NCBI RefSeq assembly: GCF_016583905.1
Contig: NZ_NRRY01000016.1
Span: forward strand, 32,060 to 96,059
Reading direction: 5' to 3'
From: Lamprobacter modestohalophilus
Lineage (GTDB): Bacteria > Pseudomonadota > Gammaproteobacteria > Chromatiales > Chromatiaceae
DNA: 64,000 nt
Shown here: piece after piece, positions 26,503 through 35,985 of the stretch
Numbering within the stretch: the first letter of the stretch is position 1
Layout of the letters: each line of letters starts with the position of its first letter
The notes under the pieces: generated by a model
What the model was told of the DNA's origin: nothing
The model's input: the letters and a program-made list of their open reading frames with translations, nothing else
Databases searched by the model: none
Translations under genes and position numbers: made by a program

Positions 26503-27764
26503 GCGAGCGCTTCCGGCCCATCGGCGGGCGTCTGCTGACCCCGCACTTCTACTTCCTCGGCCTGCTGCTGCTGATCGCGGCTTGGTTCATCGCCAAGCGC
26601 TTCATCTTCGGTATCGGCGCGGTGTCGAACCTCAGTGATGGATTCCCCTGGGGCATCTGGATCACCTATGACGTCGTGACTGGCACCGCGATCGCCTGCG
26701 GCGGCTATGCGATGGCGTTGATGGTGTATGTGTTCAATCGCGGCCAGTTCCATCCGATGATCCGCGCCGCGCTGCTGACTAGCGTTTTCGGATACACCTT
26801 GGCCGGTGCCTCGATCATCGTCGATGTCGGCCGCTGGTGGCAGCTCTATAACGTGTTCCTGCCCCAGTACATGAACCTGAACTCGGTGATGCTGGAGGTC
26901 GCGCTCTGCGTGACGCTCTACACCGTCGTGCTCTGGATCGAGTTCTCGCCGACCATTCTGGAGGCGATGCAGGCGAAGCGTTGGCTGCGCAATCTGCGGC
27001 ATTTCCTGTTCATAGCGATTGGTCTCGGCATCCTGCTGCCAACCATGCATCAGTCTTCGCTGGGATCGCTGCTGATCATTGCCGGCGATAAGGTGCACCC
27101 ACTCTGGCAGACCAACATCATCCCGCTGCTGTTCCTGCTCACGGCCATCACCATGGGCTATGCGATCGTGGTGTTCGAGTCGCTCTATGCCTCGGTCAAT
27201 CTGCGCCGACCGCTAGAGACGCCATTGCTCTCGAAGATCAGTGCGGTGATCCCTTGGTTGTTGATCGTCTATCTGGTGTTGCGGATCGGTGAGAGCGTCA
27301 TCAGTGGTGACATCCTGTTTCTATTCAGAGGGGGTTCTGAACCGCTGCTGTTCATGCTCGAAGTGGCGTTGTTCGTCTATGTCATCCGTAATCTGCGCGA
27401 TGAGAAGCAACGGGTGCGTCCGACGGTGCTGTTCTGGACCTCGCTGGCGGTCTTGCTGGGCGGTGCGTTGTATCGTTTCGACGCCTTCATGATCGCGTTC
27501 GACCCAGGTCCGGGTTGGCACTACTTCCCGGCCGTGGGCGAGATGATGATCACCATTGGCATCGTTGCCTTCGAGATCATGGCCTACCTGTTCTTCGTCA
27601 AGATGACGCCGGTGATGATGGTCGGTCTTGGGGAGTCTGGATCGGCTGTTGGACTCTCAGGCGCGTCGTCAGGGAAGCGACCTACAGCGACAGCGTCAGA
27701 CCGATTGAGTGGCCAGACGCGAGGCGAGGGCGGCTTTCCGCCACGCGCAGTGACCTCGGCTTAA
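26499..27764 (+). CDS. hybB: Hydrogenase-2 membrane subunit HybB (NrfD family)
   Basis: Integral quinone-reactive subunit of about ten helices without haem; in E. coli HybB works with HybA to exchange electrons with quinone and couple to the proton gradient. Family blocks include FPWGIWITYDVVTGTAIACG near residue 50 and GWHYFPAVGEMMITIG near 345. It is 421 residues, about 30 longer than usual, because of a Ser/Gly-rich tail after residue 375. Next gene hybC begins 70 bp later. Confidence 0.93.
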   Translation: MSERFRPIGGRLLTPHFYFLGLLLLIAAWFIAKRFIFGIGAVSNLSDGFPWGIWITYDVVTGTAIACGGYAMALMVYVFNRGQFHPMIRAALLTSVFGYTLAGASIIVDVGRWWQLYNVFLPQYMNLNSVMLEVALCVTLYTVVLWIEFSPTILEAMQAKRWLRNLRHFLFIAIGLGILLPTMHQSSLGSLLIIAGDKVHPLWQTNIIPLLFLLTAITMGYAIVVFESLYASVNLRRPLETPLLSKISAVIPWLLIVYLVLRIGESVISGDILFLFRGGSEPLLFMLEVALFVYVIRNLRDEKQRVRPTVLFWTSLAVLLGGALYRFDAFMIAFDPGPGWHYFPAVGEMMITIGIVAFEIMAYLFFVKMTPVMMVGLGESGSAVGLSGASSGKRPTATASDRLSGQTRGEGGFPPRAVTSA

Positions 27765-27834
27765 TCACGACCTCATTCGGCGGCGACGGGCTGGTTGATC
27801 GCCCGCGCCGCCCACCGGCTGGAGAACGAAAACA

Positions 27835-29538
27835 GTGAGCACAAACAGAATAACCGTCGACCCGGTGACCCGCATTGAAGGTCACCTACGCATCGACTGC
27901 GACATCAAAGACGGCAAGGTCGTCGACGCTTGGTCCAGCGGCCAGATGTGGCGTGGCATCGAGACCATCCTGCGCGGGCGTGATCCGCGGGATGCTTGGC
28001 TTTACACCCAACGCATCTGCGGGGTTTGCACCACCGTGCATGCCATCGTCTCGTTGCGGGCGGTGGAGAATGCGCTGGATCTGGAGATCCCGCTCAACGC
28101 GCAATTGATCCGCAATCTGATCATGGCCTCACACGGCATCCATGATCATATCGTCCATTTCTATCATCTATCGGCATTGGATTGGGTCGATGTGCCTTCG
28201 GCCTTGAAGGCTGATCCTAAGGCGACCGAGAAGCTGGCGCAGTCGATCTCGAATTGGCCGAACAATAACGCCCAGCACTTCGCTAATGTGCAGGAGCGGG
28301 TGAAGAAGTTCATCAATAGTGGTCAGCTCGGCATCTTCTCGCATGGCTATTGGGGCCATAAGGCGATGATCCTGCCGCCCGAGGCCAATCTGATGGCGAC
28401 CGCGCATTATCTAGAGGCGCTCGACTATCAGCGGCGCTCGAACCAGATCACGGCGGTGCTTGGCGCCAAGACGCCTCACGTTCAGAACCTGGCAGTCGGC
28501 GGCGTCGCCAATGCGATCAACCCGGACAACCAGTCGGCCTTGAACATGGAGCGTCTGGCCTATGTGAAGACGCTGATGGATGAGCTGGGCGGTTTCGTGC
28601 GCGAGGTCTATCTGCCCGATGTGACGGCGATCGCTGCGCTCTATGCCGACTGGCTGCCCTATGGTCAGGGGGTGACCAATTATCTGTCGGCGCCGGACTT
28701 CCCGCGCGATGGCAAGGGGACCGAGTTCGGGATGCCCGGTGGCTATATCCCGAATGCGGATCTGTCGCAGTTCCATGAGATCACCCACTTCGGTGATCCC
28801 TACTTCGAGAAGAACGTCAAGGAGAGCATCAAGCACAGCTGGTATCAAGGCGACTGGACGCGCACGCCTTATGAGGAGGAGACCGAGCCGGAATACACCG
28901 ATTTCAATGAAAACGGTGCCTACTCTTGGGTCAAGGCGCCGACCTTCTTGGATCAGCCGGCGCAGGTCGGGCCTCTGGCGAATGTGCTAGCCGGCGTTGC
29001 GGCCGGGCATGAGCCGACTAAGAGGTATCTGAAGATGGCGATGGATCGGATTGGTGCGATCACTGGCTCCGAGGTGCCGCTTTCGGTACTGCATTCGACG
29101 CTGGGGCGGCATGCGGCGCGCTGTGTGCGCACCCAGGTGCTCTACGACATGATGCAGGAGAACTATGACGCGCTGATCGCAAACATCGCCTCCGGTGATT
29201 ACACCAGCTTCAACAAGCCGGTGTTCCCCAAGGGCGAGCAGATGGGCTTCGGCTTCCATGAGGCGCCGCGCGGCATCCTGTCGCATTGGATCGTGATCGA
29301 GGACGGCAAGATCAAGAACTACCAGGCGGTGGTGCCCTCAACCTGGAATGCTGGACCGCGTAATCAGGATGATGCGCGTGGACCTTATGAGGCGTCGCTG
29401 ATCGATAATCCGGTGTTGGAGGAAGACCGGCCGTTGGAGGTCTTGCGGACGGTGCACTCGTTCGATCCTTGTCTGGCTTGTGCGGTGCATCTGCATGATA
29501 ACGAGCGGCAGACGGTGGTGCGGGTGAATACCGCGTAA
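27835..29538 (+). CDS. hybC: [NiFe]-hydrogenase 2 large subunit HybC precursor
   Basis: Catalytic subunit carrying the NiFe(CN)2CO site. The N-terminal pair is RICGVC (Cys 62 and 65) and the C-terminal pair lies in DPCLACAVH (Cys 546 and 549). Fifteen residues follow His 552 and should be removed by the maturation protease encoded next door. RITVDPVTRIEGHLRID opens the protein. Start is GTG 27835 with GGAGA upstream. Length 567 fits group 1 enzymes of the Hyb class. Confidence 0.96.
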   Translation: MSTNRITVDPVTRIEGHLRIDCDIKDGKVVDAWSSGQMWRGIETILRGRDPRDAWLYTQRICGVCTTVHAIVSLRAVENALDLEIPLNAQLIRNLIMASHGIHDHIVHFYHLSALDWVDVPSALKADPKATEKLAQSISNWPNNNAQHFANVQERVKKFINSGQLGIFSHGYWGHKAMILPPEANLMATAHYLEALDYQRRSNQITAVLGAKTPHVQNLAVGGVANAINPDNQSALNMERLAYVKTLMDELGGFVREVYLPDVTAIAALYADWLPYGQGVTNYLSAPDFPRDGKGTEFGMPGGYIPNADLSQFHEITHFGDPYFEKNVKESIKHSWYQGDWTRTPYEEETEPEYTDFNENGAYSWVKAPTFLDQPAQVGPLANVLAGVAAGHEPTKRYLKMAMDRIGAITGSEVPLSVLHSTLGRHAARCVRTQVLYDMMQENYDALIANIASGDYTSFNKPVFPKGEQMGFGFHEAPRGILSHWIVIEDGKIKNYQAVVPSTWNAGPRNQDDARGPYEASLIDNPVLEEDRPLEVLRTVHSFDPCLACAVHLHDNERQTVVRVNTA

Positions 29539-29550
29539 TGATCGCTTGCG

Positions 29551-30192
29551 ATGCATGGCCGGGTTCAGGTGATCTGTGCTTCGGAGATTGAGACTGTGAT
29601 TGATTCAGAATTGTTATCTGCCGCTGCACCGGATCGAGCTCGCTATAGCGCTGGCCCGATCAGCGAGCCTGAGCCGGCGAGCGCAATGCTCATTGGGTTG
29701 GGTAACCTGATCCTGGGCGATGAGGGTGTCGGGGTACATGCGATGCGGCGGTTGGAGGCCGAGTATGGCTTTCAGCCTGCGGTGGAGTTGGTCGATGGCG
29801 GTACGTCTGGGTTGGATCTCTTGCCGTTGCTCAAGGATCAGCGTCGTTTGCTGTTGATCGATGCCTTGGCCTCGGATGCGGCCCCCGGGACCATTCGGGT
29901 GATTCGTAATCAGGAGATCAGGACGGCATTGACCGAGAAGGTCTCGCTGCATCATCTTGGCATCGCCGATCTTTTGGCGCTGGCCGAGCTGCTCGATTAC
30001 GCGCCGTCGGAGATCGTCCTCATCGGCATCGTGCCTGAGCGTTTAGAGATGGAGCTGGCGCTTTCGGACTGCTTGCGTCGGCGCATGCCTGAGATCATCG
30101 AGACCGCTGTTGGCGTCTTGGCCGAATGGGGTATCGAAAGCCGCCGAAGTCCGGCACTGGCTCCAGCGCTGCTAACGGCGTCAGCGGCCTGA
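29551..30192 (+). CDS. hybD: Hydrogenase maturation protease HybD
   Basis: Endoprotease that clips the HybC tail after nickel insertion. Nickel-sensing residues sit in the expected places: Glu in LGDEGVGVHAM, Asp in ELVDGGTSGLDLLPLL and His in SLHHLGIADLL. The open frame of 213 residues is about 45 longer than relatives at the N-terminus. ATG 29686 (MLIGLGNLILGD) would give the usual length but has no better ribosome site, so the start is uncertain. It lies 12 bp after hybC. HybE/F/G and HypA-F genes do not follow, so they must be elsewhere. Confidence 0.88.
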   Translation: MHGRVQVICASEIETVIDSELLSAAAPDRARYSAGPISEPEPASAMLIGLGNLILGDEGVGVHAMRRLEAEYGFQPAVELVDGGTSGLDLLPLLKDQRRLLLIDALASDAAPGTIRVIRNQEIRTALTEKVSLHHLGIADLLALAELLDYAPSEIVLIGIVPERLEMELALSDCLRRRMPEIIETAVGVLAEWGIESRRSPALAPALLTASAA

Positions 30193-30555
30193 TGCTCAAT
30201 CAGAATGACGGTGCAGCTCGCGTAAGCCACTGAATCTGCTGGTGTGACGTGCATTATGTTAACGTGAATCTCACGCGATTCATCTGCCGGGATGGTGCGG
30301 TGCCATTCTGGAAGATGAGACGACTGTTTCACGGGAGAGACGAGCTGACGAACACGAACTGTGGGAGCGACCTTTCAACGCGAGCGGCGGCGTCTGCCCT
30401 GACCACCTCCACGCCGCACGCGGCGCAGGCCGCTCCCGCACCCAATCCTGCCATATCGAGGTCATCTTGACCCATAGAAGTCCGCAATCGGCCAAGAAAA
30501 GTCTGAACCATGCCTTCGACACAGTTCAGGACACATGGTCCCCGCGTATTGCCGG
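30193..30555. other. Intergenic region holding palindromic element copy 2
   Basis: This 363-bp gap lies between hybD and the convergent dynamin-like gene. It holds dispersed element copy 2 at 30259-30306, which also provides short open frames. After it comes a GC-rich inverted region where GGGAGCG near 30361 and CGCTCCC near 30430 are complementary across about 60 bp. No supported gene was seen. Confidence 0.6.
30259..30306 (+). repeat. Dispersed palindromic element, copy 2
   Basis: Contains TTAACGTGAATCTCACGCGA then TTCATCTGCCGG. Arms TGAATC and GATTCA around TCACGC are perfect here. The second, GGCGCC-type part has drifted to GGTGCGGTGCCAT. Confidence 0.85.
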
Positions 30556-31998
30556 TCAGAAGAACGTTTTACGTTTAGGTGTCCCGGCCCTGTCACCTTT
30601 GACCAATCGCGGACGGGGCGGCTCTGATGTAGGCGACATCGCCGGACGATCCTGCTCCAGGGCGGGTGCAGGCGCCTCGTTATCACGCATGGCGTCGTAG
30701 AGTTTGCTCCGAAGCTGCGGGATCAGCGTGCTCGTCAGCTCCTCAAGAAGCTCGCGGTCGTGCCAGCTCATCTTCTTGAACGACTGGAGGCCGCTCTTTT
30801 CAGCAATCTCGCGAGCGCGGGGGCTGACCTCTTCCCACATCATGCGCAAGTCCTCCGCCCGGTCGCGCAACAGCAGCTCTCGATCGTGGAGCTTTTCAAA
30901 GATCTGGTCGAAGCGAGCGATCAGACGCCGTTTGCTCCGCGGGAGAATCAGGTACTCGATGAAAACAAAAACCAGGACTGCGACCACTGCAATCACTGGC
31001 AATGCCACAACCATGCCCGTGCCAACGGCGGCAGCGCCCAGTCCACCGAAGAGCAGCAACCAAAAACCTCGCCAGCGAGCGCGGATCGATTTGAACCTGT
31101 CGGCAGCCTTGTCGATCACCATCGCGTGCAGCTGGAGCCGCCCAGCATAGGCCTGGAGCTGGGTGATCTGGTTGTCCATGCGCCGAGTCGGTGCACGGCG
31201 TAGCTCACCGATCAGGTCGTTGCGCGCCTTCTCGAAGTCCTCCATCGGCAGGCGCGACCTCGGCTTGTCGGCCAGCGGCACGAAGATGTTATAGATCATC
31301 GGCAAGTCCTTGCGCGGGATCACCTTTCCGAGGTTCCAGCAGAGCGCCCCATAGGCCCGCGCGAAGTCGTGCAAGCTCTGGAACTGATCCACCTTGTTCA
31401 AGATGATCAACATCTTATGGTCGATGCCGGCCAAGGACTCGCGGAAGACTTGAAGTGTTTCGCCCGTCGTCCCAGGCTTATCCGGATCAAAGAAGACCAA
31501 CACAAGGTCGGCGCGTTCGGCAAACCAACGCACCACACCGGGGAAGTCGAAACCACGCCCGTTCTCGGCTTTGGCCTCATCGATCATGCCCGGGCTGTCG
31601 ATCAGCGTCACCGTTTGCAACAGCTCAGCGGGACGCAGCTTCAGCCGCACATGCGAGACCAATTGGTCCCCAAAGTGCCGGAGCCCCTCATAGGGCAAGT
31701 CCGGATTGCTCACGACAGCAGGTCCATCGCGCTCGGTCGCGGTCGCGCCATGGGTGATGATCGTGAACCCGTCATCCGTGGGAGCAACCCCAGTCTTCTG
31801 CACGTCGTCGCCCAGAAGATGGTTCACAAATGTGGACTTCCCCGAGGAGTGATTGCCCAAGAGCAAGACCTGCGTCGGCCGACGCAGCTCACCGACAGTG
31901 GGCGGACGTCGGAACAGGAACTGTTCTGCCAGCGGGTCGAGAGGGTCCTGGTAGTAGTTGCGGATCCGGTTCGCGAATTCTTCCATCAGGTGTTTCAA
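30556..31998 (-). CDS. Dynamin-like GTPase with two membrane helices
   Basis: A 480-residue large GTPase of the dynamin/EHD-like superfamily. Nucleotide motifs are G1 LLLGNHSSGKSTFVNHLL, a Thr-rich G2 region (PTDDGFTIITHG), G3 DSPGMID and G4 NKVDQF. Two adjacent hydrophobic helices (WLLLFGGLGAAAVG and VALPVIAVVAVLVFVFIEYL) lie near residues 315-350, then a helical domain and a basic, Pro-rich tail. Bacterial dynamin-like proteins remodel membranes. TTG 31998 is favoured because AGGGGA precedes it; ATG 31986 is the alternative. The gene runs divergently from the calcium-loop protein at 32161. Confidence 0.8.
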   Translation of the reverse strand: MKHLMEEFANRIRNYYQDPLDPLAEQFLFRRPPTVGELRRPTQVLLLGNHSSGKSTFVNHLLGDDVQKTGVAPTDDGFTIITHGATATERDGPAVVSNPDLPYEGLRHFGDQLVSHVRLKLRPAELLQTVTLIDSPGMIDEAKAENGRGFDFPGVVRWFAERADLVLVFFDPDKPGTTGETLQVFRESLAGIDHKMLIILNKVDQFQSLHDFARAYGALCWNLGKVIPRKDLPMIYNIFVPLADKPRSRLPMEDFEKARNDLIGELRRAPTRRMDNQITQLQAYAGRLQLHAMVIDKAADRFKSIRARWRGFWLLLFGGLGAAAVGTGMVVALPVIAVVAVLVFVFIEYLILPRSKRRLIARFDQIFEKLHDRELLLRDRAEDLRMMWEEVSPRAREIAEKSGLQSFKKMSWHDRELLEELTSTLIPQLRSKLYDAMRDNEAPAPALEQDRPAMSPTSEPPRPRLVKGDRAGTPKRKTFF

Positions 31999-32160
31999 AG
32001 GACGTCCCCTTTTCGTCTGCTCGATGAGGGATGGGTAATTTAAGCGACCCTGTGCGTGCAAGTCGAGCTGGCTTCACGGCCAACGCTAAACTTTTCTGTC
32101 CGGAGACCGATATACCGAGTTAAAGAACGGTTTTCTCGCCTTTTGCGCCCTGAGGTCATC

Positions 32161-33306
32161 ATGAACGTTGTCAGCAGCGAATTGAGCTTGGCTTCCTCCC
32201 ATCGCTACAGCCGGGTCGAGACCTCGACCGAGCGCCTTGAGATCAATGGGCGCGCTCGCTCCATCCCGAGCGAAGCCGGGCAGAACCGAGCCGGGCCAAG
32301 ACCTGGGGCCGCTGTCTCGGCGGTTGTGCTCTCTGGACAAGGACGCGCCCTGGCGGCTGCCGAGCAAGCGTCCGGCGAGATTGAAAACGCTGCCGGCAAA
32401 GGCCACGCAACCGCTGATGCGATCGAATCCGCGGCCGAGGAGGCTCGCAAAGACCCGGGTAACCAGCTGCTGATCGCGCTGGTGGAGTATCTCACCGGGA
32501 AGCGGATACGGCTGATCGATAGCAAGGACTGCCAGCCTGCTCAATGTGAGTCCGAGAAAGGAGTGGAGTCTAGCGCTGCTGAGCCGAATGCCATGTCGAC
32601 TGCTACGGAGGCTGCCCCGCGCGGCCGGCAGTCTGATTTCTCACTCTACTATGAGCGCACCCATAGCCTCGAAGAACATGAGTCGATGCACTTCTCCGCC
32701 GAGGGCGTGATCCGTACCGCGGACGGTAAGAACATCCGCTTCGCCGTTGAGCTTGGCATGCAGCGTTCGTATCGCGAAGAAAGCCGGTTCGAAATTCAGA
32801 TAGGAGCAGCGGCTCAGCGCGAAGATCCGATCGTGATCAATTTCCCTGGACAATCCGCGCAACTGCGTGATCAACGCTTCGAGTTCGATCTCGATGCCGA
32901 CGGTGACTTAGAGTCGCTGCCGCTGCTGGCCAATGGCAGCGGCTATCTGGTCTACGATCGCAACGGCGACGGTCGTGTGAACGATGGCTCCGAGCTGTTT
33001 GGCGCGCTGAGTGGTGATGGCTACGCCGACCTCAAGGCGCTTGATGATGATGGTAACGGCTGGATCGATTCTGCCGACGCCGCTACCGATCAACTCTACC
33101 TCTGGTTGCCAGAGGCTGGCGGTGATGGCAAGCTCATGACGCTCGAGGAAGCTGGGGTTGCGGGCGTTTCCACATCCAGCATCGCGACGCCGTTTGAGCT
33201 GAAGGGGCACCAAAACGCGGACCTCGGTGCGGTGCGCTCGACCGGTCTCTACCTGAGTACCGACGATACGGTCGGGACCACGCAGCAGATCGATCTTAGC
33301 GTCTAA
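32161..33306 (+). CDS. Protein with EF-hand-like calcium loops
   Basis: A 381-residue protein without an obvious signal peptide. The first half is polar, Ala/Glu/Ser-rich and low in predicted structure. The C-terminal part carries Asp-rich loops DLDADGDLE, YDRNGDGRVNDGSELFG and LDDDGNGWID, the pattern of a proteobacterial family that combines VCBS-like and EF-hand-like Ca2+ sites. Start ATG 32161 has TGAGG upstream. Likely secreted or surface-linked by analogy, but no export signal was recognised. A short hairpin follows its stop. Confidence 0.7.
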   Translation: MNVVSSELSLASSHRYSRVETSTERLEINGRARSIPSEAGQNRAGPRPGAAVSAVVLSGQGRALAAAEQASGEIENAAGKGHATADAIESAAEEARKDPGNQLLIALVEYLTGKRIRLIDSKDCQPAQCESEKGVESSAAEPNAMSTATEAAPRGRQSDFSLYYERTHSLEEHESMHFSAEGVIRTADGKNIRFAVELGMQRSYREESRFEIQIGAAAQREDPIVINFPGQSAQLRDQRFEFDLDADGDLESLPLLANGSGYLVYDRNGDGRVNDGSELFGALSGDGYADLKALDDDGNGWIDSADAATDQLYLWLPEAGGDGKLMTLEEAGVAGVSTSSIATPFELKGHQNADLGAVRSTGLYLSTDDTVGTTQQIDLSV

Positions 33307-33311
33307 TGGCT

Positions 33312-33333
33312 GCACTCCGCCCTGCTGGAGTGC
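33312..33333 (+). terminator. Hairpin after the calcium-loop gene
   Basis: GCACTCC and GGAGTGC form a perfect 7-bp stem around an 8-base loop, six bases after the TAA. There is no T-run, so intrinsic termination would be weak; it may act with Rho or protect the mRNA end. Confidence 0.4.
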
Positions 33334-33553
33334 GGGGCGATGAGCCTTGAAAAAACGCTCGGTCAACGTGATGCGTAGCGTTGGTTCTGATGTGCGGCTG
33401 GGTTCCCGCGTTGACATAAGTCCCGCATTGCAATATAGACCGATGTTGTCATAAAAAGCCGGTCTGTGACCGCGCCGGACGGCGCTGTCGGCGTAGGTTG
33501 CGCCGCGGTGCGGTCTTGCAACGCGCAGCTTGAGGCAAAGGGAGAGAGTCGCC

Positions 33554-34768
33554 TTGATTAAACGTATTCCAGTCGAGCAGCTTCGCTTCGGCATGTATGT
33601 GCATAGCCTGAACTGCGACTGGACCGATCACCCCTTTCTGCGCAACCGTTTCTGGTTGGATAGCGATGACCAGATCAGGCGCATCCGTGAGCTCGGCGTT
33701 AATGAGATCGAGATTGACACCGATCTAGGCAGGGATGCACCGAGCGCTCCTAGCGTAAGTGAGGTGGCTCAGGATCTGAGGCCAGCATTGGAAGCGGCCG
33801 CGCGGCAGCGGCCACCGGCGTTTCGCGCATCAAGCCTCGCCGAAGAGCGTGCTCGGGCGCGGCGGATACTCAGCGAGGCCAACCAGGTGGCAGAGCGGGT
33901 GATGGAGGATGCCCGCCTCGGCCGTCAGCTCGAGCTCGATCCCGCTCGTGAGGTGATCGGTCAAGCCGTCGCTTCGATCGTGCGAAACCAAGATGCCCTC
34001 ATCGGCCTCCATCGCATTCGTTCGGTTGATCGCTACACCTTCGAGCACTCAATCAATGTCGCCGTCTTGATGATTGCTTTCGCGCGCTCGCTTGGGCTAG
34101 AGCCGTCGCTGATTGAGGAGATTGGCTTAGGCGCGTTGCTGCATGATGTGGGCAAGAGTCAGATTCCGGAAGACATCCTGAACAAGCCCAGCAAGCTAAC
34201 CCCGGCCGAGTTTGAGGTGATGCGCAGCCACGTTGATCTCGGCCATGAGATCTTGGCACAGACCTCGGGCATCTCAGCGACCGCACTTGATATTGTTGTC
34301 GAGCACCATGAGCGCATCGATGGAAGTGGTTATCCAAAGGCGAAGTCAGGCGCATCGATCTCGCGTTTCGGTCAGATGGCGGCGATTGTTGACGTCTATG
34401 ACGCGCTGACAACCCGGCGTGTCTATCACGAGGCCATGCCGCCAAACGAGGCGCTGCGAAGTCTCCTACAGTCAAGCCCGCAGCAATTCGATCGTGCCCT
34501 GATTCAGCAATTCATTCGTTGCGTTGGCATCTACCCGATTGGCACCCTGGTCCGGCTCGAGAGTCAGCGCCTCGCGGTGGTGGTCGAGACTGGGCGCGAA
34601 CAGCTGTTAAAGCCTGTCGTCCGTTTGGTGTTCGATATCAATAAGCACCAACGTCTGATGCCGCAAGACATCGATCTTTCCCGTCCCACGGCCTATGGAC
34701 AAGATCGCATTATCGATGCGGAAGATCCTGCCGATTGGGGTCTACGCCCGGAGTATGTGCTGCGGTAG
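33554..34768 (+). CDS. HD-GYP domain protein with DUF3391, c-di-GMP phosphodiesterase type
   Basis: A 404-residue cytoplasmic protein. Residues 1-120 form the DUF3391 domain often found before HD-GYP (IKRIPVEQLRFGMYVHSL). The HD-GYP domain spans about 150-330: metal-ligand blocks EHSINVAVLMIAFA, LLHDVGKSQIP, HVDLGHEIL and EHHERIDGSGYPK. The GYP signature is intact, so hydrolysis of cyclic di-GMP is expected. The best start is TTG 33554 with GGGAGAG eight bases upstream. It neighbours a PilZ-like gene, giving a local c-di-GMP theme. Confidence 0.88.
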   Translation: MIKRIPVEQLRFGMYVHSLNCDWTDHPFLRNRFWLDSDDQIRRIRELGVNEIEIDTDLGRDAPSAPSVSEVAQDLRPALEAAARQRPPAFRASSLAEERARARRILSEANQVAERVMEDARLGRQLELDPAREVIGQAVASIVRNQDALIGLHRIRSVDRYTFEHSINVAVLMIAFARSLGLEPSLIEEIGLGALLHDVGKSQIPEDILNKPSKLTPAEFEVMRSHVDLGHEILAQTSGISATALDIVVEHHERIDGSGYPKAKSGASISRFGQMAAIVDVYDALTTRRVYHEAMPPNEALRSLLQSSPQQFDRALIQQFIRCVGIYPIGTLVRLESQRLAVVVETGREQLLKPVVRLVFDINKHQRLMPQDIDLSRPTAYGQDRIIDAEDPADWGLRPEYVLR

Positions 34769-34819
34769 AGCGTTGGGCTAGCTGTCAGCCTGGCGCCTAC
34801 GGACCAGACGCTATGTTCG

Positions 34820-35614
34820 TTAGAACGGCTGGGTGAAGTACTTGATCTGATGCTCGATGAGCTTACCGATGGTCTCGATGAACTGGGGTGGATGTGCCAC
34901 GAAACGGCCACCGATCAGGAAATATCCCTGAAGCGTCTTGGCCCATTGCACTTGGCAGATCACCTTCTCGAAGTGTTCGGGCCAAGGCGGCGGAAGCTCC
35001 AAATCCATCTGCAGTCGAGCATTGCGCGGGCACATCGCCTGCACCCGGGCGATGGCATAATCGGCGCGCTGCTTTGCTGGTATCGAGCGCACATGCTCAG
35101 AGAGTCCAGTATCCGGGTCGTCCTCCGGGTCTAGGATTGGGATGGCGATCTGACAGCCGCTGGTGCTCAGATCCAGCACCGTGACTGACAGCGGGGCTGC
35201 GGGGAGCTTCTCTTGCGAGGCTGACCGATCTTCGCAAGGCGGACACTCACTCTCGGAGCGCGCGAGGCGAGCCGGTATACCGCAGCCGATGCGCGCCTCA
35301 TCGCGCACGGCGACATCCTGGAAATCCTGAGGATAAGAGACGATCAGCATCGGAAACGGGTCGCGTGAGTGCAAGATGATCTGCGACCTGAAGCCAAAGG
35401 CGTGTCCATCCTGCAGGAAGCGGATGATGCAACTCTTGTCGTCGGGCTCCAACAGCCGTTGTTGGCCGACCAAGGGCTCGTCGAGCAATAAGTATCGCGG
35501 CGGATGAGCGCCGACGATGCGGGCAACCGCCTTGCGCTGATTGACGCCGTTTCGGCGCTCGACGACGACCTGTGTTCCAGGAATGAAGAGCTCGGGGGAA
35601 AGCGTTTTTGGCAT
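34820..35614 (-). CDS. PilZ/YcgR-like flagellar brake-type protein
   Basis: A 264-residue protein with a YcgR N-terminal-type (PilZN) beta domain (FIPGTQVVVERRN, about residues 10-110) and a C-terminal PilZ-like domain. The second PilZ motif is present as VLDLSTSGCQI (D-x-S-x-x-G). The first, RxxxR motif is not clear: RIGCGIPARLAR has Arg residues at other spacing. It may therefore bind c-di-GMP weakly or not at all. It is convergent with the HD-GYP gene. Confidence 0.7.
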   Translation of the reverse strand: MPKTLSPELFIPGTQVVVERRNGVNQRKAVARIVGAHPPRYLLLDEPLVGQQRLLEPDDKSCIIRFLQDGHAFGFRSQIILHSRDPFPMLIVSYPQDFQDVAVRDEARIGCGIPARLARSESECPPCEDRSASQEKLPAAPLSVTVLDLSTSGCQIAIPILDPEDDPDTGLSEHVRSIPAKQRADYAIARVQAMCPRNARLQMDLELPPPWPEHFEKVICQVQWAKTLQGYFLIGGRFVAHPPQFIETIGKLIEHQIKYFTQPF

Positions 35615-35985
35615 GCCTGGCCTTATCCAGCAAGATGGCCAATCAGCGCAGCGATGTTGGCTGTAGGTGCGCGCCAGTTGGATTGAATGGCGCGGAAGAG
35701 TCCACTATCGAGCCGATCGATGTCAAGTTTATCGCAAGCGTTCGGTTTGCACAGAGAATAAGATCCAAGCAGCAATGGAGACATCGGGTTGTCTCTGGAA
35801 GCTTGCGCCGAAGACGACCCGGGCGACGGTTCCTTAGATTCGATTGGCGTTGGTAGATGTGGCGCGAGCAAAGCGCTTCAGAGCGTTGGCGCGCGCCTTG
35901 AACGCCGCTAAGATGAGATTGTCTACTTGCATCGTGACCTGAGACTGGGTGCCTTGCTCGGCTTGCAGCCTTGCCAACGCCGGTA
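35615..35985. other. Intergenic region, 371 bp
   Basis: This lies between the start of the PilZ-like gene and the stop of ubiV, both on the minus strand. Small open frames overlap here on both strands but none shows a domain, a consistent start or a ribosome site. It should contain the PilZ-like gene's promoter. I see no convincing motif. Confidence 0.5.
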
